Shown here: positions 50,061 through 57,663 of the stretch, in pieces | How the letters are laid out: every line of letters starts with the position of its first letter | How positions within the stretch are numbered: position 1 is the stretch's first letter | Source of the DNA: Clostridiales bacterium UBA1390 | GTDB taxonomy: Bacteria > Bacillota > Clostridia > Lachnospirales > Bianqueaceae | Assembly: GCA_002305315.1 (NCBI GenBank) | Contig: DBQQ01000031.1 | Location: 45,222-109,221, forward strand | Direction of reading: 5' to 3' | Length of the DNA: 64,000 nt | Made by a program: the position numbers and the translations under genes | The notes under the pieces: model-generated | Told to the model about the DNA's origin: nothing | The model's database searches: none | The model's input: the letters and a program-made list of their open reading frames with translations, nothing else

Positions 50061-51302
50061 GTGAAGAAGACAGTATCTCTACTTCATTTACAGAAACTAC
50101 TGGTAGATTATTTTAATACTTATCTGGTCATTGCGATTTTGAGTTATGTTTTGACGGTATTAACACAAGATCCTATGATGATTCTGAAAGTACATTTACT
50201 TTTGATTTTGCCTATATATACATATTTTATTAGGCAAAAAATATGGAATTTATTTTTATTTATTACATTGCATGCGGCATCTTTTTTAATATTATTCTTT
50301 TATAATATAGAAAATAATATCATTGTTAATTTATCAATAGCAGTTGGAATTTTTATTTTTATAGTATATTCTTTTGCGCTAAGATTGCACCAGGCAAAAC
50401 ATGAGATTACAATAGGAGGAGTTATTGTTTTATGCGGAGCCTTTGCGATAGGATATTTTTGTACAGAGATTCCTCAAATTGCAGCAGGAGAAGAGATACG
50501 GATTTATTTGATGATAGCCTCTCTGATCGTTTTATTAGTATATTTTATAGATTTACACTTTAAAAATATTGATAGTACACTTAATAATGTAAATGAAATG
50601 CTGAATCAACCAGCACAGAAAATTCGAAAATTTAATCAGAAAATTCTATTATATTTTATTGCAGGAACGGGAATTTTTATTTTTTTAGCGCTTATTTTTC
50701 GTTTAGATCGAGGTATTGTAGCATTAGGACAGGGATTATTATGGTTAATTCGGTATTTAGTAAGTCTTATTCCAAAGGGAGAAGCCGTGTCAGAAGAGAG
50801 TGTTTTTCAGGAAGAGAGCATACCAGAGAGTAGCCAGGAAGATGTGGAATTTGAACCGGTGGGTCCGAATCCATTCTGGGAATTTTTAGAGTTTGTGATG
50901 ACGATTGCGGTTGTAATCGCATTGATAGCTCTTACAATTTATGCGTTACATCGTTTTTATAAATGGTTCTATTCTCGGAAACCTGAGACCATTTCATTTG
51001 ATGAATTTGAAGAGACCAGTACATTCATGGAAGCGAAAGAAAAAGCGTCGAAAAAAAGGGATTTTTTTTGGTCTCGTTTTCGCTTAACAAATGAAAAGAA
51101 AATCCGAAGGATATATAAGAAACGATTGGAAATACCTATGAGAAAACAGGAAATTATAAAAGTTTCGGATTCTCCTAAAGAAATATTAGAGAAAATGCCA
51201 TCAGAAGGGTTGGAAAATTTGACGGAGTTATATGAGAAAGCAAGATATTCGAACCAGCTGATTACAAAGGAAGAGGTGAAAAGGGCAGAATCTACCTCTT
51301 AG
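50061..51302 (+). CDS. Multi-pass membrane protein of the MoxR-DUF58 operon
   Basis: 413 residues from GTG at 50061. About six hydrophobic helices lie in the first 240 residues, then a Ser/Glu/Pro-rich loop (EESVFQEESIPESSQEDVEF), one more helix (FVMTIAVVIALIALTIYAL) and a cytoplasmic tail with NEKKIRRIYKKRLE and YEKARYSNQLITKEEV. The tail resembles the DUF4129 region that ends transglutaminase-type partners of MoxR-DUF58 operons, but no transglutaminase core (Cys-His-Asp) is seen. Function is unknown. It is notably AT-rich compared with neighbours. Confidence 0.7.
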   Translation: MKKTVSLLHLQKLLVDYFNTYLVIAILSYVLTVLTQDPMMILKVHLLLILPIYTYFIRQKIWNLFLFITLHAASFLILFFYNIENNIIVNLSIAVGIFIFIVYSFALRLHQAKHEITIGGVIVLCGAFAIGYFCTEIPQIAAGEEIRIYLMIASLIVLLVYFIDLHFKNIDSTLNNVNEMLNQPAQKIRKFNQKILLYFIAGTGIFIFLALIFRLDRGIVALGQGLLWLIRYLVSLIPKGEAVSEESVFQEESIPESSQEDVEFEPVGPNPFWEFLEFVMTIAVVIALIALTIYALHRFYKWFYSRKPETISFDEFEETSTFMEAKEKASKKRDFFWSRFRLTNEKKIRRIYKKRLEIPMRKQEIIKVSDSPKEILEKMPSEGLENLTELYEKARYSNQLITKEEVKRAESTS

Positions 51303-51316
51303 TATAGGAATAGATC

Positions 51317-51345
51317 TTGACGGAATTTCTGCTTCGGAGTAGAAT
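51317..51345 (+). promoter_or_regulatory. Promoter of the ABC transporter operon
   Basis: TTGACG (51317-51322), 17-nt spacer, TAGAAT (51340-51345). Confidence 0.65.
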
Positions 51346-51355
51346 ATATGCATGT

Positions 51356-51370
51356 GCTCTATTATAGAGC
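51356..51370. promoter_or_regulatory. Palindrome at the transcription start of the ABC operon
   Basis: GCTCTATTATAGAGC is a perfect 6-bp inverted repeat around 3 nt, 10 nt after the -10 box. Placement fits a repressor operator. It may also serve as a weak hairpin after the previous operon, though no T run follows. Confidence 0.5.
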
Positions 51371-51408
51371 GCAAAAAAGTATTTTATGAATAGAAAAGGG
51401 GAAACAGA

Positions 51409-52521
51409 ATGAAAAGAATAATGGCATTATTTTGCGCCACATGGTTTCTGATGTTTTCTGTAGGAGGATGTGTTGGTAATGATTCTTCGCAGACGGAATC
51501 TTCGACAGCAACAGAGTCTTCTGCAGAAAACAGTCAGACAGAAGAATCTTCTGTAGTAGAACAGAGTATGGCAGAAAGTTCTTCAGAGGAAAGTTCATTA
51601 GTGGAATCATCCAATTATGTGGTAAAAGTTGCTGCATTAAAGGGACCTACAGGAATGGGACTTGCTAAGCTTATAGATGAAAATGCGGCAGGGGAATCCC
51701 AAAATCAGTATGATTTTACTTTGGCTTCTTCTGCGGATGAGATTTTAGCCAATATTATTCAGGGTGATTTTGATATTGCGGCTGTACCGACGAATGTGGC
51801 TTCTATTTTATATAACAAGACAGAAGGCAGAATTCAAATGGCAGCAATTAATACGTTAGGAGTATTATACGTATTATCGGCAGATGATTCCATTCAAAGT
51901 ATTGCTGATCTGGCAGGAAAAACGGTGTATTCTACAGGACAGGGAGCAGTGCCGGAAATTGCTTTTAATTATATTTTGGAACAGAATGGTTTGACTCCGG
52001 GAGAAGATGTGACAATCGAGTATAGAAGCGAACATAGTGAATTGGCAGCGCTGATGGCATCTGGAGAGGCGGAAATTGCTGTGCTTCCGCAGCCTTTTGT
52101 TACCAGTGTCTTGAATCAGAATGAAAACGTGCATGTTGTATTAGATCTGACGGAAGAGTGGAATCAGGTGACCAATGGAGAGAGTGATCTGACTATGGGA
52201 TGTATCGTAGTGCAAAAAAGTTTTGCAGAGGAACATCCTGAGGAAATGGCCGCATTTATGAAAGAGTATCAGGCTTCCGTGGAATATGTTACGGCAGAAG
52301 CCAATCTCGAAGATGCCGCTGCATTGATTGAGAAAGCAGACATTATCCAGGCAGCCGTGGCTCAGAAGGCGCTGCCAGAGTGTAATATTGTATTTATAAC
52401 AGGAGAAGAAATGGAGAATATCTCCAATGGATTCTTACAGGTGATATTTGATAGCGAGCCTACTTTAGTAGGAGGAGCACTTCCGAATGAGGACTTCTAT
52501 TATCAGCTGGCTGCGGAATAA
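51409..52521 (+). CDS. ABC transporter substrate-binding lipoprotein, NitT/TauT-like
   Basis: 370 residues. The signal peptide ends in lipobox FSVGGC near residue 21. A Ser/Glu-rich linker of about 45 residues follows (TESSTATESSAENSQTEESS and on), similar in style to the lipoprotein array at 2-7 kb. The binding domain shows KVAALKGPTGMGLAKLID, then FDIAAVPTNVASILYNKT and LAGKTVYSTGQGAVPE, a layout typical of nitrate/sulfonate/pyrimidine-precursor binding proteins. The substrate is not predictable. AAAGGGG precedes ATG 51409. The permease gene overlaps its end by 35 nt. Confidence 0.87.
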   Translation: MKRIMALFCATWFLMFSVGGCVGNDSSQTESSTATESSAENSQTEESSVVEQSMAESSSEESSLVESSNYVVKVAALKGPTGMGLAKLIDENAAGESQNQYDFTLASSADEILANIIQGDFDIAAVPTNVASILYNKTEGRIQMAAINTLGVLYVLSADDSIQSIADLAGKTVYSTGQGAVPEIAFNYILEQNGLTPGEDVTIEYRSEHSELAALMASGEAEIAVLPQPFVTSVLNQNENVHVVLDLTEEWNQVTNGESDLTMGCIVVQKSFAEEHPEEMAAFMKEYQASVEYVTAEANLEDAAALIEKADIIQAAVAQKALPECNIVFITGEEMENISNGFLQVIFDSEPTLVGGALPNEDFYYQLAAE

Positions 52522-53263
52522 AAGGATTCTGCGGTGCGGAATCCTAATCCTTTGGATTTTCATATGGCAGTGTGCCTATTGGTTTGTGGGAGAAGATCTG
52601 TTATTATCTTCTCCCTGGATTGTTTTACAGAGACTATGGGAGCTTATTTGGACTCTGGATTTTTGGAAAACAGTAGGAAATTCTTGCGCGGGTATTCTTG
52701 CAGGATATTTGTGTGGCGTTTTTGTGGGAAGTATTTTGGGTGTTTTAAGCAGCCGATTTCGTTTCGTGTATGAATTTATTCGGTTGCCTATGCATTTGAT
52801 TCAGACGACGCCTGTAGCATCTTTTATTATCCTAACGCTGCTTTGGATTCCTTCTCGCCATTTATCTGTTTTTATTTCTTTTTTGATGGTGCTTCCGCTG
52901 ATTTGGACAAATGTTGATCAGGGGTTTCACAGTGCTGATAAAAACCTCTTGGAAGTTGCAAGAGTGTATCATTTTTCTTGGTGGAAGCGTTTTCGATATA
53001 TATATTGGCCTTCCGTGATACCTTTTTTTCATTCGGCGTGTCAGGTCGCGATTGGTTTCGCTTGGAAATCAGGTATTGCGGCGGAAGTGATCGTTACGCC
53101 TTTGGGGTTTATCGGGAAAGAGTTAAATGATGCAAAGGTGACACTGATGACGGCAGATATGTTTGCATGGACTGCAGTTGTCATTCTGCTTTCTATCTGT
53201 TTTGAGAAAATCTTTGGTGTATTGTTTTCTCGTTTGCAATCCCAGGCGAAAGGAGGAAAGTAA
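52487..53263 (+). CDS. ABC transporter permease (SsuC/ThiX-like)
   Basis: 258 residues with six predicted helices. The permease loop is near residue 160 (EVARVYHFSWWKRFRYIYWP), the usual EAA-type contact. ATG at 52487 has AGGAGGAG upstream, inside the end of the binding protein gene, so translation is coupled. It transports the ligand of the preceding lipoprotein across the membrane. Confidence 0.9.
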   Translation: MRTSIISWLRNKRILRCGILILWIFIWQCAYWFVGEDLLLSSPWIVLQRLWELIWTLDFWKTVGNSCAGILAGYLCGVFVGSILGVLSSRFRFVYEFIRLPMHLIQTTPVASFIILTLLWIPSRHLSVFISFLMVLPLIWTNVDQGFHSADKNLLEVARVYHFSWWKRFRYIYWPSVIPFFHSACQVAIGFAWKSGIAAEVIVTPLGFIGKELNDAKVTLMTADMFAWTAVVILLSICFEKIFGVLFSRLQSQAKGGK

Positions 53264-53265
53264 AC

Positions 53266-53838
53266 ATGGAGGATCTGGAATTTCAACATGTTTATTTTTC
53301 GTATGGCGAAAAAAAGGTATTAGAAGATTTAAACCTTCGCTTTGAAGCTGGAAAAAGGTTCGTTTTGATGGGTCCTTCCGGCATAGGAAAAACAACAATC
53401 TTTCGATTGGCGCTGGGATTGAGCGTTCCGGATCAGGGACGGATTCTGGGAATTCCCAAGGACGGAGCCGGGGTTTTATTTCAGGAGGATCGTCTGTTTC
53501 CTCATCTGTCTATTTTAGAGAACTTAAAAGTATGTGTACCGGAACGGACCGAAGAAGAACTTCTGGAAATGCTTTCTATCCTAGGGCTTTCCGGTGAAGA
53601 AAACCGATATCCAGCGGAGCTTTCAGGTGGCATGAGACGGCGCGTGGCATGTATTCGGGCCGTAGCCGTACATCGAGATTTATATCTTTTGGATGAACCA
53701 TTTAATGGTTTAGATAAATCAATAAAAGAGCGAACAGCATTATGGGTTGTAAGGGAAACAAAAGGAAAAACTCTGGTAGTCATTACGCACCAGATCCAAG
53801 ATGCAGAAATGCTTGGGGGAAAAATTCTTCAATTCTGA
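53266..53838 (+). CDS. ABC transporter ATP-binding protein (short form)
   Basis: 190 residues, shorter than the typical 240-260 of this family because the C-terminal extension is missing. Walker A is GPSGIGKTTIFRLALG near residue 36, the Q-loop follows at LFQEDRLFPHLS, the signature is ELSGGMRRRVACIRAV near residue 115 and Walker B YLLDEPFNGLD near residue 140, with the switch His in VITHQIQDAEMLGG. All catalytic parts are present. It starts 2 nt after the permease stop. Confidence 0.93.
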   Translation: MEDLEFQHVYFSYGEKKVLEDLNLRFEAGKRFVLMGPSGIGKTTIFRLALGLSVPDQGRILGIPKDGAGVLFQEDRLFPHLSILENLKVCVPERTEEELLEMLSILGLSGEENRYPAELSGGMRRRVACIRAVAVHRDLYLLDEPFNGLDKSIKERTALWVVRETKGKTLVVITHQIQDAEMLGGKILQF

Positions 53839-53859
53839 AGAGAACACAAGGAGAAAGAA

Positions 53860-54822
53860 ATGCTTGAAAATTTTATTTTTAGTTTGAATATGTCTCTTCC
53901 GATCTTTATCCTAATGATTTTAGGATATTTTCTAAGGAAAAAAGAGATACTCAGTACATCTTTTTTGGAGTGCGCAAACACTTTTTTGTTTCAGATAGCA
54001 CTGCCTGCTAAACTTTTTTTAGACACAGCAACAACGGATTTTACGCAGTCTTTTGATCCCATTTTTCTGCTTTTAGCGGTAGGCGGCACTATTGTATTTT
54101 TTATTCTTTTCTGGGTATATGGACATTTTGTAATCAAAGAGCCTAAAAAAATCGGAGCTTTTGTTCATGGCGCCGTTCGCGGAAACTATGTATACATTGG
54201 ATTTGCGTTGATTCAGAATATTTTGGGCACGGGTACGCTGCCGGCAGAAGCGATGTTGGCCAGTGCATTTGTTCTCCCTTTATATAATATTTTGGCTGTT
54301 TTAGTTTTGACTGTGACCAATAATCCTGGCAAAAAAATTGACAAGAAAAATCTGTTGAAGCAGATCATTACGAATCCAATGATCGTGGCTATTCTGGTGG
54401 GTCTTCCGTTCTCATTTCTGAGTATTTATACAGATTTTACGCTTCCATTTGCGATTGATAAATCTTTGGATTATCTAGGGAGTATGACCACACCACTTGC
54501 TTTGATCATCATCGGTGCGAATACGAAGATGACGGCCATCGCGGAAAACATGAGTTCTATTATCACGGCCTCTGTATTTCGATTGATACTTCAGCCTCTA
54601 ATTATTGTACCATTGGCGATTCTGTTTGGATTGGGAAACAATGCGATCCTAGTTCTATTCGTAGTCTTCGGCGTACCGTCGGCAGCCAATGTTTATATTG
54701 TAACGAAAAAGATGGGCGGCGATGCGGATATGGCATCGGGAATCATTGTGGTTTCTGTCATTATGTCCCTTTTCACATTAACTGTGGGGATTTTTATGCT
54801 TCGAACTATTGGCGTATTATAA
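53860..54822 (+). CDS. AEC family transporter (auxin-efflux-carrier type permease)
   Basis: 320 residues with about ten hydrophobic helices. The N-terminus FIFSLNMSLPIFILMILGYF and the central NPMIVAILVGLPFSFLSI, plus the terminal GVPSAANVYIVTKKMGGDAD, are typical of bacterial AEC transporters (MleP/MdcF kind), which carry organic acids or other small anions. It begins 21 nt after the ABC ATPase and probably shares its transcript. The operon ends in a bidirectional terminator. Confidence 0.9.
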   Translation: MLENFIFSLNMSLPIFILMILGYFLRKKEILSTSFLECANTFLFQIALPAKLFLDTATTDFTQSFDPIFLLLAVGGTIVFFILFWVYGHFVIKEPKKIGAFVHGAVRGNYVYIGFALIQNILGTGTLPAEAMLASAFVLPLYNILAVLVLTVTNNPGKKIDKKNLLKQIITNPMIVAILVGLPFSFLSIYTDFTLPFAIDKSLDYLGSMTTPLALIIIGANTKMTAIAENMSSIITASVFRLILQPLIIVPLAILFGLGNNAILVLFVVFGVPSAANVYIVTKKMGGDADMASGIIVVSVIMSLFTLTVGIFMLRTIGVL

Positions 54823-54828
54823 AGAAAA

Positions 54829-54872
54829 ATATCCTTACAGCGGGACAGATCGCTGTGAGGATATTTTTTATT
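54829..54872. terminator. Bidirectional terminator
   Basis: AATATCCTTACAGCG and CGCTGTGAGGATATT form a long stem with an 8-nt loop and T/A runs on both sides. It separates the converging AEC transporter and DUF3881 genes. Confidence 0.88.
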
Positions 54873-55752
54873 TTTGCGGAGATGTCCAATCGACATTTCC
54901 TAAAAGCATGACAGAACCTTGAAAACGCATGCCTACCGTCGGATAACCTTCCAGATCTTTTGGATTGATGAAGATATTATAGGACTTTCCGATGATATCG
55001 AGTTCAAATTCATAGACCCATTCTTCAGTATACGGATTTAAAATCTTGTGAATGGCCTCAATAGTGCCTAGAACGACAAAAAAACCATAGGTTTCTTCAT
55101 CCATTGGAACCATGAGACCCTCTAAAATCGAATAGATATCTTCATTCTGCATTCGACGCAGAATATCCAGTTCCATTGCCTTGTCTTCTTCATCCAATTC
55201 CAGTTCTGCTTCTTTATCTCCCGCACTGGCTCTTCTTGATAATTCATCCCAGTATTCTTCCTGTTCCTGATAGACGACTTCATCTTCCACAGATCTTTGA
55301 ATATTGAGAAGGATCTGGCCAGAAATAGAAAGACCATATACACAAACATCTAATATGTCAGGAGCATGAGAAACATGTTTCTTCATCTGAATCAAATTGG
55401 AGAGGAACAGATCGACGGTATTGCCCGTTTTTACATTGTCACCGATGAGAATGGGCAGCATCTCGTTGGTGGTATCGACCTGCCAGGCATCGATTTGCAT
55501 ATGGTTTCGCTGGGAATGAACGACAGGAAGAATATCCTGAATGGGAAGATGATAATCTTCGGATTTTCCACGAAAGATGAGGGTAAACACATCCATATCA
55601 AAATAAAATTCCACCATCTTTTCTTTCGTTTCCGGATCGAAAAAGGTATCCATAGAAAAATGAGAAGAATTCAAAATATCCGGAAGTAGGGAAGCAAATT
55701 TTTTTCTATCAATATATTCACTCATGCCAATGGCAGAAAGATATCGAAACAT
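54868..55752 (-). CDS. DUF3881 family protein
   Basis: 294 residues. The N-terminal MFRYLSAIGMSEYIDRKKF and the acidic middle part (EQEEYWDELSRRASAGDKE, then AELELDEEDKAMELDILRRM) match DUF3881 proteins known mainly from Lachnospiraceae. No signal peptide, membrane helix or catalytic motif is visible. Function is unknown. It is downstream of, and in the same direction as, the protein at 55762-56442 (9 nt gap), so both form a two-gene operon. The DUF assignment supports a Lachnospiraceae origin. Confidence 0.82.
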   Translation of the reverse strand: MFRYLSAIGMSEYIDRKKFASLLPDILNSSHFSMDTFFDPETKEKMVEFYFDMDVFTLIFRGKSEDYHLPIQDILPVVHSQRNHMQIDAWQVDTTNEMLPILIGDNVKTGNTVDLFLSNLIQMKKHVSHAPDILDVCVYGLSISGQILLNIQRSVEDEVVYQEQEEYWDELSRRASAGDKEAELELDEEDKAMELDILRRMQNEDIYSILEGLMVPMDEETYGFFVVLGTIEAIHKILNPYTEEWVYEFELDIIGKSYNIFINPKDLEGYPTVGMRFQGSVMLLGNVDWTSPQK

Positions 55753-55761
55753 ATGAATCTC

Positions 55762-56442
55762 CTATTCTCGTACCATAATATAAACCGAAGTGATCTGTCC
55801 GTTTAAGGAAGCCTGGATTTCAAAAATACCGGGAATTGCAGGGGCAGTATATACACCTTCTGGCGTAATCTGCCCGCCAAAGGGTTCTCGAATGGTCCAG
55901 ACCGGCGTTCCTCCATTTTTCGGCATAACCAGGTAGAAATGAAAAGATTCACCTGTACGCAGGACTCTGGGTGCGTTGGCAATATAGAATGCGTTCTCGT
56001 CCGCTTCCTGATCCAAGGGTTCTTCTTCCATAACTGGTTCAGGGAGGATAGCAGCTGGCCTGGATTTGGCTTCCAGGCGGGAGGCACGCCATGCAATCTT
56101 TAGTTGAGGGCAGGATGTATTTTCTTTGAGACAGACACCAATTTGAAATACACCTTGTTTCGGATACAGAATAGCGCCAATCTTAACGGCAGGAATGCCT
56201 GGAATGTAGGAGGATTCTGAGAAAGCATCCATATCTCCAAAGAGAAGCTGCTCTCCCTCTACCGGGCCTTCCTCGTATCCGTCTGGATCTATGAGAGCAA
56301 AGGAGAGATGAACATCGCCTTCTCCCAGACCGTGAGGAATTTTTGCACTATAATAACAACGTCCTCGGTATCCGCCGTGATCCAGCGCAATGACCGCAGT
56401 TCCCTGTGTCAGTGTTTCCTGAAAAAAGACGTTCTGTACCAT
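55762..56442 (-). CDS. Unknown protein with C-terminal Ig-like segment
   Basis: 226 residues. Not recognised as a named family. Beta-strand-rich first half (VIALDHGGYRGRCYYSAKI, then HLSFALIDPDG), an acidic Pro/Glu linker near residues 125-150 (LPEPVMEEEPLDQEADE), then a C-terminal segment with GGQITPEGVYTAP that resembles the bacterial Ig-like phrase found in surface proteins. There is no signal peptide, so the Ig-like part may be intracellular. It has a promoter at 56485-56513 and pairs with DUF3881. Confidence 0.6.
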   Translation of the reverse strand: MVQNVFFQETLTQGTAVIALDHGGYRGRCYYSAKIPHGLGEGDVHLSFALIDPDGYEEGPVEGEQLLFGDMDAFSESSYIPGIPAVKIGAILYPKQGVFQIGVCLKENTSCPQLKIAWRASRLEAKSRPAAILPEPVMEEEPLDQEADENAFYIANAPRVLRTGESFHFYLVMPKNGGTPVWTIREPFGGQITPEGVYTAPAIPGIFEIQASLNGQITSVYIMVRE

Positions 56443-56484
56443 CGAATTCCTCCTTTCTCTTATGAGCCATTTAGAATCTATTTT

Positions 56485-56513
56485 ATTGTAGCCTGTTTTA
56501 CAGGAGAATGCAA
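56485..56513 (-). promoter_or_regulatory. Promoter of the unknown protein-DUF3881 operon
   Basis: On the minus strand TTGCAT (56513-56508), 17-nt spacer, TACAAT (56490-56485). Confidence 0.65.
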
Positions 56514-56557
56514 GCCCTTTGTCAGAAAGTGTTTACGATTTCGTAAGGGTCCCAGGG

Positions 56558-56586
56558 TTGAAAAAGGAAATCCCCTATGCTATAAT
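56558..56586 (+). promoter_or_regulatory. Promoter of the DivIVA-like operon
   Basis: TTGAAA (56558-56563), 17-nt spacer, TATAAT (56581-56586). It diverges from the minus-strand promoter 45 bp away. Confidence 0.7.
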
Positions 56587-56636
56587 GAAAAAGCCAAAAA
56601 CGTATGTTGTTAGGCGATGGGGAAAGGGGGTTCGTG

Positions 56637-57050
56637 ATGACGGAATTCACAAAAGTGAGAAAGGGATACCGGCCAGAGGAAGTAGAACAGGAGCTTTCCC
56701 GCCTAAAGCAAAAGATTGCAGAACAGGAAGAAGAACTGGCTGTTTATAACAAGAGGGAAGAAGAACTGCATCGAAATGAAATAGAGGCGCAGATGAAGGC
56801 GGATCTGATTATAGAAGAAGCGCAGCGAAAAGCAGATGAGATACAGAAAAATGCAAGGGAAGAATTAAAAGAGATTCGCCAGGAAGCACTTCGTATGCGG
56901 GATTTGATGGAGGCATTTCAGAATGAATATAATCAGTTGCTGAGGCAGTATTTACTGAAAATACGAACGGACGAGTTTTCGGCGCTGATGGACAGACTGG
57001 GCTGTCTCATAGAGAAGACAGGCGGAGAATACCCATATAAGGAGGAATAA
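56637..57050 (+). CDS. DivIVA-like coiled-coil protein
   Basis: 137 residues from ATG at 56637 with AAAGGGGG 6 nt upstream. The N-terminus TEFTKVRKGYRPEEVEQEL follows the DivIVA pattern (Phe, then Arg-Gly-Tyr, then EV). The rest is a heptad-rich coiled coil up to residue 120 with the stretch EAQRKADEIQKNAREELKE, which is characteristic of DivIVA/GpsB-like proteins. Family knowledge: binds curved membranes and guides division or growth. It is shorter than DivIVA of Bacillus (164 residues). It heads an operon with a membrane protein, GH28 and phosphoesterase genes. Confidence 0.72.
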   Translation: MTEFTKVRKGYRPEEVEQELSRLKQKIAEQEEELAVYNKREEELHRNEIEAQMKADLIIEEAQRKADEIQKNAREELKEIRQEALRMRDLMEAFQNEYNQLLRQYLLKIRTDEFSALMDRLGCLIEKTGGEYPYKEE

Positions 57051-57052
57051 AA

Positions 57053-57655
57053 ATGGATATTATTATGATTGTATTATTATTGGCAGAGTTATTTATTTTA
57101 ATGCGCAATATTGCTTCACGAGCAGAATTGAATCGTTTGAAGGAAGAAGCCGTGGTTATACATGTAGATCAGAGAACATGGGTAAAAGTATGCCGAATCC
57201 TGTGTGCGGTGGCGGCGGTAGCTATAGCTGCATTGATTGGTCTGTTCATTATGCAGGGGGAAACAGCTATGCTGGAAGGAGGACTTTTCAGTTGGTTGGC
57301 GCTCGTACTTGCCTTTGCTTTTTTTGCCATTGCGCCGTATACGATGCATGAATGGGTCATAACGGAAAAGGGAATATTTATTTATAATGTGGGACAGCTG
57401 ATCCCCTGGGGGCAGGTGATTACCACAGGAGTACAAAATGGAAAACGAATGAAAAAAGTTGTGATTCAAATCAAAAAGGAACAGGGAGAGGTCTTCAAAA
57501 CAAGATATCAGATGATTGGCATGAATGATATGGAAGAGGCAAATCGGATCAGCGAACTGATTCGACAGTTTGTCCATGCATTAGATCGTAAGAAGATCTA
57601 TAAGAAAACAATAGAAGAGAGAGCGACAGATCTGAAAAAACGTCGTTGGTTTTGA
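57053..57655 (+). CDS. Membrane protein, DUF5673-like
   Basis: 200 residues. One N-terminal membrane helix (residues 3-17), a short charged loop, two more helices (about 48-70 and 80-100), then a PH-like cytoplasmic part with HEWVITEKGIFIYNVGQLIP and WGQVITTGVQNGKR. This layout fits DUF5673-type membrane proteins. AGGAGG lies 6 nt upstream of ATG 57053, inside the end of the DivIVA-like gene. No enzymatic motif is visible. The end overlaps the upstream region of the GH28 gene. Confidence 0.7.
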   Translation: MDIIMIVLLLAELFILMRNIASRAELNRLKEEAVVIHVDQRTWVKVCRILCAVAAVAIAALIGLFIMQGETAMLEGGLFSWLALVLAFAFFAIAPYTMHEWVITEKGIFIYNVGQLIPWGQVITTGVQNGKRMKKVVIQIKKEQGEVFKTRYQMIGMNDMEEANRISELIRQFVHALDRKKIYKKTIEERATDLKKRRWF

Positions 57656-57663
57656 GGTGCAAT

